From JBBRMQ01 sp038230775 (GTDB lineage: Bacteria > Acidobacteriota > Thermoanaerobaculia > Gp7-AA8): 5,977 bases of DNA. Shown piece after piece: positions 1 to 4,720 of this stretch. The position numbers and the translations under genes are program-made. Where the stretch lies: contig JBBRMQ010000253.1 in assembly GCA_038230775.1 (NCBI GenBank), positions 1-5,977 of the forward strand, read 5' to 3'. The notes beneath the pieces are model-generated. The model had not been told where the DNA came from, did no database searches, and saw nothing but the letters and a program-made list of their open reading frames with translations. How positions within the stretch are numbered: the first letter of the stretch is position 1; every line of letters begins with the position of its first letter.

Positions 1-1
1 A

Positions 2-1909
2 GGAATCCGTCAGGCCTACGAGACCGGGCGCGGAATCATTCAGGTGCGCGCACGTGCCGGCATCGAGACGACGAAGAAGGGCGACAAGCAGCAGATCGTC
101 GTGACGGAGATCCCGTACATGACGAATAAGGCCCGCCTGCTCGAGAAGATCGCCGAGCTGGTTCGCGACAAACGCATCGAGGGCATCTCCGATCTTCGCG
201 ACGAGTCATCCCGCGAAGGCATCCGCGTCGTCATCGAGCTGAAGCGAAACGAAGTCCCCGAGGTGGTGCTCAACAACCTGTATCGCAACACGCAGATGCA
301 GACGACGTTCGGCATCATCTTCCTGGCCATCGTCAACAACAAGCCGGAAGTGATGGAGCTGCCGGTCATGCTCCGGCACTTCATCGAGCATCGCAAAGAG
401 ATCGTCGTCCGCCGCACGCGCTTCGATCTGAAGAAGGCCGAAGAGCGCGAGCACATCCTCGCCGGACTGGTCATCGCCCTCGACAACATCGACCGCGTCA
501 TCGCCATCATTCGCGGCAGCGGCACTCCCGGCGACGCGAAGTCGGGGCTCATCAGCGAGTTTTCGTTCAGCGAAGTTCAGGCGCAGGCGATCCTCGAGAT
601 GCGTCTGCAGCGTCTGACCAGCCTCGAAGCGGGGAAGATCCGCGAAGAACGCGAGGAAGTCCTCGCCACCATTCGCCGGCTCAGAGAAATCCTCAGCTCC
701 GAGGAACTCGTGCTGAAGATCATTTCCGACGAGTTGCACGCGATCAAAGAGCAGTACGGCGATCCGCGCCGCACCGAGATCATCCCGGAAGCAAACGAGA
801 TCTCGATCGAAGACATGATCGCCGACGAGGACATGGTGATCACCGTGTCGCGCGGCGGCTACATCAAGCGCTCGCCGCTTTCCCTCTATCGTTCGCAGCG
901 CCGCGGGGGCAAAGGCCGCATCGGCATGCAGACCAAGGAAGAGGACATCGTCGAGCATCTCTTCGTCGCGTCGACGCACGCGTACATCCTGGTGTTCACC
1001 GATCGCGGGCGGATGTACTGGCTCAAGGTGCACACCATTCCGGAAGTCGGTTCCAACGCGCGCGGCAAAGCAATCGTGAATCTGCTGCCCGTCGAAGCGA
1101 ACGAAAACGTTCGGGCGTTGCTAACGGTAAGAGATTTCACCGAGGCGAAGTACGTCGTCATGATGACGCGCGCAGGCAAGATCAAGAAGACCGAACTGAC
1201 GGCGTTCTCCAACGTCCGGCAGAGCGGCATCATCGCGATCGACATCAACGAAGGCGACGACCTGTACGGCGTCCGCCTGTCCGATGGCAACTCGGACATC
1301 TTCATCGGGACCTACGGCGGCCGCGCCATTCGCTTCAACGAGTCCGAAGTGCGTGCCATGGGTCGCGGTGCGGCTGGCGTCAAAGGTGTGGGGCTGCGCG
1401 AAGGCGATCACGTCGTCGAAATGGACATCCTCCCGGCATCCGCAGAAGTTCCCGCGGAGGAAATCGGCGAAGACACCGGCGTCGAGAGCGATGCCGAGAT
1501 CGTGGCCACGGACAATCGCGGATACATCCTGACCGTGACCGAAAAGGGCATGGGCAAGCGCACTCCAGTCTCCGCTTATCCGGTCGTGCATCGCGGCGGC
1601 ATGGGCGTCATCAACATCAAGATCACCGAGAAGAACGGCAAGGTCGCCGGCATCGCGCACGTGTTCGACGGCGACCAGATCCTGCTCATCACCGAGCAGG
1701 GAATGATCATCCGCACCAACGTCAGCGATCTGCGGTCGCTCGGCCGATCGACCCAGGGCGTTCGCGTCATCAACGTCGACGAGAATGATCGCGTGGTTGG
1801 CGCTGTGAAACTGCTGGCGGGCGAAGACACGAACGGTGTCGAGCCTGATGAGACGTCGGAATCGGTAGAACCAACGGAACCAACAGAAGGTGGCGAGCCG
1901 GTTCACTGA
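2..1909 (+). CDS. gyrA: DNA gyrase subunit A, 5'-truncated by window edge
   Basis: GyrA is the breakage-reunion subunit of DNA gyrase, which with GyrB introduces negative supercoils using ATP. The frame is open from base 2, giving 635 visible residues. Roughly the first 250, with the catalytic Tyr and quinolone-resistance region, lie outside. Visible in order: the end of the breakage-reunion core and tower (starting GIRQAYETGRG), the long coiled-coil pair (about bases 400-780) and the six-bladed C-terminal beta-pinwheel (about 830-1800). The GyrA box QRRGGKG (896-916) is intact; it is needed for DNA wrapping and separates GyrA from ParC. Repeating blade cores such as GGYIKRS, GRMYWLK, GKIKKTE, GRAIRFN, GYILTVTEKGMGKRT and GMIIRTN are seen. 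An acidic insertion (about 1436-1498) lies before the fifth blade, and the protein ends in an acidic, Pro/Thr-rich tail. The stop codon overlaps the next gene's start. Identity is certain; only the start is missing. Confidence 0.97.
   Translation, partial: GIRQAYETGRGIIQVRARAGIETTKKGDKQQIVVTEIPYMTNKARLLEKIAELVRDKRIEGISDLRDESSREGIRVVIELKRNEVPEVVLNNLYRNTQMQTTFGIIFLAIVNNKPEVMELPVMLRHFIEHRKEIVVRRTRFDLKKAEEREHILAGLVIALDNIDRVIAIIRGSGTPGDAKSGLISEFSFSEVQAQAILEMRLQRLTSLEAGKIREEREEVLATIRRLREILSSEELVLKIISDELHAIKEQYGDPRRTEIIPEANEISIEDMIADEDMVITVSRGGYIKRSPLSLYRSQRRGGKGRIGMQTKEEDIVEHLFVASTHAYILVFTDRGRMYWLKVHTIPEVGSNARGKAIVNLLPVEANENVRALLTVRDFTEAKYVVMMTRAGKIKKTELTAFSNVRQSGIIAIDINEGDDLYGVRLSDGNSDIFIGTYGGRAIRFNESEVRAMGRGAAGVKGVGLREGDHVVEMDILPASAEVPAEEIGEDTGVESDAEIVATDNRGYILTVTEKGMGKRTPVSAYPVVHRGGMGVINIKITEKNGKVAGIAHVFDGDQILLITEQGMIIRTNVSDLRSLGRSTQGVRVINVDENDRVVGAVKLLAGEDTNGVEPDETSESVEPTEPTEGGEPVH
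1868..1885 (+). repeat. 9-bp tandem repeat in the gyrA tail
   Basis: Two adjacent copies, GAACCAACG and GAACCAACA, differ at one base and are in frame, encoding EPT-EPT. They lie in the acidic tail of GyrA (…SVEPTEPTEGGEPVH). The tail is low-complexity and probably disordered. In-frame slippage here would change tail length by three residues. Confidence 0.8.
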
Positions 1910-1911
1910 TG
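1907..1911 (+). promoter_or_regulatory. TGATG stop-start overlap, gyrA to sigma factor
   Basis: The gyrA stop TGA (1907-1909) shares its last A with the ATG (1909-1911) of the sigma-factor gene. The nearest purine-rich stretch, AAGGTGG (1887-1893), is about 15 bases upstream, too far for a good Shine-Dalgarno. Re-initiation by ribosomes finishing gyrA is the likely way the second gene is translated. The overlap is seen directly; the mechanism is inferred. Confidence 0.75.
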
Positions 1912-2580
1912 GCCGGCTCGCTTTTTCCGACCACGCGCGGCAGCGTGGTGGCTGCGCTCGCGAGTGAGAACGACCGCGAGCGCACGCGGGCCTTCGACAC
2001 CCTCAGCGAGATCTACTGGACGCCGCTCTTCAAGTACGCTCGTGTCGCCCACAATCGCGCCGACGCCGAGGATCTGACGCAGGCCTTTCTGGCGGTGGCG
2101 TTCGAGCGGGACACGCTGGCAACGTACGACGCGCAGAAAGCGAGCTTCCGCACCTTTCTGCGCACGCTGTTCGACCGCTACATCGCCAATGAAACGCGTG
2201 CGGCGGCCCGGCTGAAGCGCGGGGGCGATCTCACGCGAGTCGATCTTTCCGACATCGACGCCACGACCGTCGCGGCCAATCCCGAAGAGACGTTTCAGCA
2301 GGAGTGGACGCGCAGCGTCTTCACGGTCGCGATCGAGCGATTGCGAACCACGAGCGATCCGATCGCCTTCGAGATGTTCGAAGCGTATGACGTCCATGGC
2401 GATGTCTCGTATCGCGATCTGGCAGTGCGATTCGCAACGAACGAAACCACGGTCACCAACAGGCTCGCCGCGATGCGGCGGCGCTTCCGCGAGATCGTGC
2501 TCGATCTCCTGCGCGAGATCACCACGTCCGAAGACGAGTTTCGTTCCGAAGCACGCGCACTGCTTGGGGTCGAGTTGTGA
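1909..2580 (+). CDS. sigma-70 family (ECF-like) RNA polymerase sigma factor
   Basis: A 223-residue protein with the two-domain layout of ECF sigma factors, which direct RNA polymerase to specific promoters. It opens with FPTTRGS, close to the FxTTRWS start typical of a sigma subgroup commonly found beside Ser/Thr kinases in Planctomycetes and Acidobacteria. Region 2 spans about residues 25-95 and carries the DAED acidic motif (52-55) in DAEDLTQAF, and FRTFLRTLFDRYIAN (80-94) matching the core-binding and -10 recognition helices. A linker rich in charged residues follows (about 100-135). Region 4 (about 140-205) ends in a helix-turn-helix (VSYRDLAVRF…ETTVTNRLAAMRRRFRE) for -35 recognition. The ATG overlaps the gyrA stop and the end overlaps the kinase start by four bases. 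No anti-sigma gene is present, so the kinase is the likely regulator. Class is firm; target promoters are unknown. Confidence 0.88.
   Translation: MAGSLFPTTRGSVVAALASENDRERTRAFDTLSEIYWTPLFKYARVAHNRADAEDLTQAFLAVAFERDTLATYDAQKASFRTFLRTLFDRYIANETRAAARLKRGGDLTRVDLSDIDATTVAANPEETFQQEWTRSVFTVAIERLRTTSDPIAFEMFEAYDVHGDVSYRDLAVRFATNETTVTNRLAAMRRRFREIVLDLLREITTSEDEFRSEARALLGVEL
2577..2580 (+). promoter_or_regulatory. GTGA stop-start overlap, sigma factor to kinase
   Basis: The kinase start GTG (2577-2579) overlaps the sigma-factor stop TGA (2578-2580). A short G-rich stretch (TTGGGGT, about 2563-2569) is a weak Shine-Dalgarno candidate. The next in-frame Met of the kinase is inside the glycine-rich loop (residue 37), so the GTG start is strongly preferred. 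Coupled translation of a sigma factor and its kinase would keep their amounts matched. Confidence 0.7.
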
Positions 2581-3473
2581 CGGCTCTTTCCGACGATGCT
2601 CTTGCTCATCTAAAGACACTGGTGTCGACGCCTGACTTCAGTGGAACGCGGTACGAGATCGTCCGCGAGATCGGTCGCGGCGGCATGGCGACCGTATACG
2701 AAGCCTTCGACTCCGCGCTGATGAGAAATGTCGCGGTGAAAGTCGTTTCGGTGAAGGGTGAGGAGGGGATTCAGACCGTTCGGGAGCCGGCTGAGGTACG
2801 TCCCCACATCATGAAGAATGCCGAGGCGCAACTGATCGCGACGCTCGAGCATCCGGGAATCGTTCCTGTGCACGATGCGGGCTCGCTGCCCGATGGACGC
2901 GCGTTCTACGTGATGAAACTCGTCCGCGGCGACACGCTCGCCGCGCTGCAGCCGATCGGCGCGAACGAGTTGCTGCGGCTCTTCCTGCGAATCTGCGAGC
3001 CCGTCGCGTTCGCGCACGCGCGCGGCGTGGTTCACTGCGATCTAAAGCCGTCGAACGTGATGCGTGGCGAATTCGGTGAAGTGCTGGTCATGGATTGGGG
3101 CATCGCGAACCGTCGCGGTGGAACGCGAGGCTACATGGCTCCTGAGCAGGAACATGGCGACATCTCTCCCGCGGCGGATGTCTTTGCACTCGGCACCATG
3201 CTGCGTCAGATGATGAGCGGAACCGCGACCTCGCGGCGTCTCAACGCCGTCATCGCGAAGGCCACGGCGGTGGACAAAGCGGAACGTTACGCGACCGCGC
3301 GCGAGCTCGAGGAAGACGTCACGCGCTTTCTGGATGGCCTGCCACTCATCGCGTACAAGGAGAGCCGCATCGAGCGTCTCGGACGCTGGGCCAGAAAGAA
3401 CGCCGCGCTGCTTGCGGTGATCGGCGCGTACCTTTTGATGCGTGTCACCGTGCTGTTGTTTGCGGGCCGATAA
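2577..3473 (+). CDS. membrane-anchored Ser/Thr protein kinase, compact
   Basis: A 298-residue Hanks-type kinase that should transfer phosphate from ATP to Ser/Thr of target proteins. Motifs visible: glycine-rich loop GRGGMATVYEA (33-43), ATP-anchoring Lys55 in VAVKVV, probable alphaC Glu83, catalytic loop HCDLKPSN (153-160; Asp155, Lys157, Asn160), metal-binding Asp173 in DWGIA, and APEQ (188-191), followed by the alphaF-like DVFALG. Cys replaces Arg before the catalytic Asp, so it is a non-RD kinase, and DWG replaces DFG, as is common in this bacterial subgroup. The activation segment is short (Asp173 to Glu190) with Thr183 its only hydroxyl residue. A juxtamembrane stretch (RFLDGLPLIAYKES…LGRWARKN) leads to one hydrophobic helix (about 276-296) ending the protein, so no outside sensor domain exists. 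The GTG start overlaps the sigma gene, its probable substrate or partner. Catalytic residues look complete, so activity is expected but not shown. Confidence 0.9.
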   Translation: MTALSDDALAHLKTLVSTPDFSGTRYEIVREIGRGGMATVYEAFDSALMRNVAVKVVSVKGEEGIQTVREPAEVRPHIMKNAEAQLIATLEHPGIVPVHDAGSLPDGRAFYVMKLVRGDTLAALQPIGANELLRLFLRICEPVAFAHARGVVHCDLKPSNVMRGEFGEVLVMDWGIANRRGGTRGYMAPEQEHGDISPAADVFALGTMLRQMMSGTATSRRLNAVIAKATAVDKAERYATARELEEDVTRFLDGLPLIAYKESRIERLGRWARKNAALLAVIGAYLLMRVTVLLFAGR

Positions 3474-3504
3474 AGAAATCGAGCGAGACGGTGAATAGGC
3501 TCGC

Positions 3505-3511
3505 TGGAGGG
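3505..3511 (+). promoter_or_regulatory. Shine-Dalgarno of the small membrane protein gene
   Basis: TGGAGGG lies 11 bases before the ATG at 3523. It is the best ribosome binding site on the plus strand here and fixes that start. It follows directly on a weak 6-bp inverted repeat (3482-3487 with 3500-3505). Confidence 0.6.
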
Positions 3512-3522
3512 ACATCATTATC

Positions 3523-3879
3523 ATGGGCAAAGTCACCATTGGATTACTTCTGGGCGCCGGCCTGGGCATCGTCGACGGGCTCACCGCGTGGTTCACACCC
3601 GAGGTGCGCGCGGGGATCGTGGGAATCGTGATCGGGTCGTGCGTGAAGGGCATGATCGCGGGCGTCGCGGCCGGCTGGTTCGCGAGAAAAGTGAAGTCGG
3701 TTCCGGCCGGCATCCTGTTCGGGCTGGTGGTTGGAGCCGTGCTGGCCTACGGCATCGTCGCGATGGGAGGCGGCAAGTACTTCTGGCAGATCATGCTGCC
3801 CGGCAGCTGCGTCGGTGCGATCGTCGGATGGGCGACGCAGCAGTACGGCGCCGATTCTCGATCGACGGTAACGGCCTAG
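3523..3879 (+). CDS. small four-helix membrane protein, unknown function
   Basis: A 118-residue, Gly/Ala/Val-rich protein with four predicted membrane helices: about residues 4-24, 31-53, 60-82 and 88-107. A short basic loop (ARKVK, 54-58) joins helices 2 and 3, which favours that loop in the cytoplasm with both ends outside; this is inference from the positive-inside rule. The two halves resemble each other at a constant offset of 56 residues: GLLLG (7-11) with GILFG (63-67), and GSCV (38-41) with GSCV (94-97), suggesting an internally duplicated helical hairpin. The Gly spacing resembles helix-packing motifs of oligomeric or channel-like proteins, but no transporter signature is seen. It starts 49 bp after the kinase with its own strong Shine-Dalgarno, so it may be in the same transcript or separate. 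I do not recognise a characterised family. The coding assignment is supported by membrane-helix pattern and start signal. Confidence 0.8.
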   Translation: MGKVTIGLLLGAGLGIVDGLTAWFTPEVRAGIVGIVIGSCVKGMIAGVAAGWFARKVKSVPAGILFGLVVGAVLAYGIVAMGGGKYFWQIMLPGSCVGAIVGWATQQYGADSRSTVTA

Positions 3880-3886
3880 CTCCGCT

Positions 3887-3892
3887 TACAAT
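3887..3892 (+). promoter_or_regulatory. candidate -10 box for a leaderless DUF507 mRNA
   Basis: TACAAT matches the -10 consensus at five of six positions and ends five bases before the ATG at 3898, placing the expected start point at or next to the A of the ATG. No Shine-Dalgarno is present in the 18-base gap. A -35 box is weak at best (TCGACG at 3862-3867, 19-bp spacer). This pattern fits a leaderless transcript but could be chance. Confidence 0.35.
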
Positions 3893-3897
3893 CGCGC

Positions 3898-4182
3898 ATG
3901 CACAAAATCTCGCGTGAGCGCGTGAATCAGCTCGCGCGTGAGCTCCTCGACGCGATGACGAAAACGAAATCCGTCATCCTGCTCAAGGATCGCGAGGTGG
4001 TTCGGCAGTCGATCGCGCACGCGCTGGCCGACGAGCTGAAACGGGAAGAAGAACGCGAGGAAAACGTGCGGCGCCGGCTGGCGACGATGAAGAAGGGTCC
4101 GGCGCGGGGCTCGCGCGAGTACGAACAACTCTTCCGCAAGATGATGGAGGAGGAGTACCTGCGCGAGGGGCTCGATACCTAG
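3898..4182 (+). CDS. DUF507 family protein
   Basis: A 94-residue, highly charged, helical protein that matches the DUF507 pattern as I know it: an N-terminal SRERVNQLARELLDAM stretch (4-20), a middle LKDREVVRQSIAHAL (29-43), a run of Glu/Arg (47-60), and the family's conserved KKGPARGSREYEQLFRKMMEEE block (65-86). Length equals the usual ~90-residue single-copy form. DUF507 has no established biochemical role; it is found in Acidobacteria, Aquificae, Nitrospirae and delta-proteobacterial relatives, among others. The cytoplasm is expected since there is no signal or membrane segment. It follows the membrane protein gene by 18 bp, yet lacks a Shine-Dalgarno and has a -10-like box directly upstream, so it may have its own leaderless promoter. 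The ATG at 3898 is chosen because the family begins within a few residues of SRERVN. Confidence 0.9.
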   Translation: MHKISRERVNQLARELLDAMTKTKSVILLKDREVVRQSIAHALADELKREEEREENVRRRLATMKKGPARGSREYEQLFRKMMEEEYLREGLDT

Positions 4183-4187
4183 TGGAG

Positions 4188-4353
4188 TGAGTCAGAGATT
4201 CGTGGCATTTCGTTGGTGGAGCTTGCGATCGGAGAGCAGGCAACCATGACATGGCGGTCTTGATTCCCGCTTGATGGCGATCCAGCGCCACGTCCGCGAG
4301 CTTCGCCAAGGCCGTCCTGCCCGCCAACGGATATGCAGCGAATCTCTGACTCA
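4188..4353. repeat. ~166-bp element with long terminal inverted repeats
   Basis: The gene-free stretch between convergent genes (4183-4359) is bounded by a perfect 15-bp inverted repeat: TGAGTCAGAGATTCG (4188-4202) and its exact complement (4339-4353). Pairing continues inward imperfectly: GCAT (4205-4208) with ATGC (4333-4336), then CGTTGG (4211-4216) with CCAACG (4324-4329) after a one-base bulge, then two more G-C pairs, giving arms of about 32 bp. Inside, a second tract (4213-4231) is partly complementary to 4291-4309 (14 of 19), and CCATG-A-CATGG (4244-4254) is a small palindrome. No credible protein is encoded and no U-run follows the stem, so it is not a standard terminator. A MITE-like or degraded mobile element, or a structured intergenic repeat family, fits best. 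Copy number in the genome is unknown. Confidence 0.6.
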
Positions 4354-4359
4354 GGGTAC

Positions 4360-4668
4360 TTAGTTCTGGCCGACGGTCTCGGTCTCGCTGCTCTGCTCGC
4401 GCGGACGCATGCTCATCGTATCGTCCGGCTCCGTCATCGCGTCACGCCAGCGCTGCGCTTTGACGCGCTCGAAGATGCCTCCGGCCTGACCGGCGGGAAT
4501 CCAGCTGTTGCCTCCGCACTTCGGGCAGCGCCCGCGGAACGCGATGTTCTTGCCGCAATCGGGGCAGATGATGACGAGCGAGTGCGAAAGCTCGAATTTC
4601 TGCTCACCTTCAGCGTCGAGGCTGTTGAGAAACGCGGCCAGATTGGTGAAGGTTTCTTCGAGGGACAT
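4360..4668 (-). CDS. small zinc-ribbon protein, unknown function
   Basis: A 102-residue protein starting MSLEETFTNLAAFLNSLD. It carries two CxxC knuckles, CPDCG (Cys35, Cys38) and CPKCG (Cys48, Cys51), nine residues apart, forming a rubredoxin-like or zinc-ribbon metal site. The N-terminal ~20 residues look helical. The last ~30 are polar and probably disordered. No enzyme motif or membrane segment is visible. An upstream in-frame ATG (4695) would add nine residues, but the 4668 start is preferred since GAGAG lies five bases before it. It sits 52 bp downstream of the RNase G gene on the same strand with no clear terminator between, so co-transcription is likely. Zinc ribbons often bind nucleic acid or protein, but nothing here shows a substrate. 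The family is not one I recognise. Confidence 0.75.
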   Translation of the reverse strand: MSLEETFTNLAAFLNSLDAEGEQKFELSHSLVIICPDCGKNIAFRGRCPKCGGNSWIPAGQAGGIFERVKAQRWRDAMTEPDDTMSMRPREQSSETETVGQN

Positions 4669-4673
4669 AGCTA

Positions 4674-4678
4674 CTCTC
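4674..4678 (-). promoter_or_regulatory. Shine-Dalgarno deciding the zinc-ribbon start
   Basis: On the minus strand GAGAG precedes the ATG at 4668-4666 with a five-base spacer (TAGCT). The alternative ATG at 4695-4693 has no comparable purine tract, which favours the shorter protein. Confidence 0.5.
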
Positions 4679-4695
4679 GGCGGTCCCAAGTGCAT

Positions 4696-4705
4696 GGCAC
4701 GTGCC
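4696..4705. other. 10-bp perfect palindrome in the rng-downstream gap
   Basis: GGCACGTGCC reads the same on both strands and lies in the 52-bp gap between the RNase G stop and the zinc-ribbon start. It could be a small operator or part of an RNA hairpin, but a 10-bp palindrome in GC-rich DNA may well be chance. Confidence 0.25.
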
Positions 4706-4720
4706 GGAGTGGGGGGCCAG

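Noticed and set aside
206..1033. Long open frame (275 codons) antisense to gyrA
   Set aside because: It lies fully inside the strongly conserved gyrA reading frame and its protein is rich in Asp, Arg, Ala and His, as expected from reading GC-rich codons backwards. No domain is recognisable.
1121..1906. Open frame (261 codons) antisense to the gyrA C-terminal region
   Set aside because: Same shadow pattern as above; no start signal and no recognisable motif.
1876..1911. GGAAC-like -35 for an autoregulated ECF promoter upstream of the sigma gene
   Set aside because: GGAACC is part of the tandem repeat in the gyrA tail and no matching -10 lies at a proper distance.
1903..2619. Open frame (238 codons) antisense to the sigma-factor gene
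   Set aside because: The sense frame carries clear sigma regions 2 and 4; the antisense protein is low-complexity and unrecognised.
3482..3505. 6-bp inverted repeat AGCGAG/CTCGCT between kinase and membrane-protein genes as a terminator
   Set aside because: Short stem, 12-base loop and no U-run; it directly precedes a Shine-Dalgarno, so it is not convincing as terminator or switch.
3042..3713. Open frame (223 codons) on the minus strand across the kinase end and the membrane-protein gene
   Set aside because: It spans two well-supported plus-strand genes and the gap between them, with no domain and no ribosome binding site.
3983..4327. Minus-strand open frame entering the inverted-repeat element
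   Set aside because: Most of it is antisense to the DUF507 gene, and the part in the element has no recognisable transposase or other motif, so it does not make the element autonomous.
4183..4359. tRNA, small CRISPR array or classic intrinsic terminator in the intergenic stretch
   Set aside because: No cloverleaf, no regularly spaced direct repeats and no stem followed by a U-run were found; only the long inverted repeat stands out.
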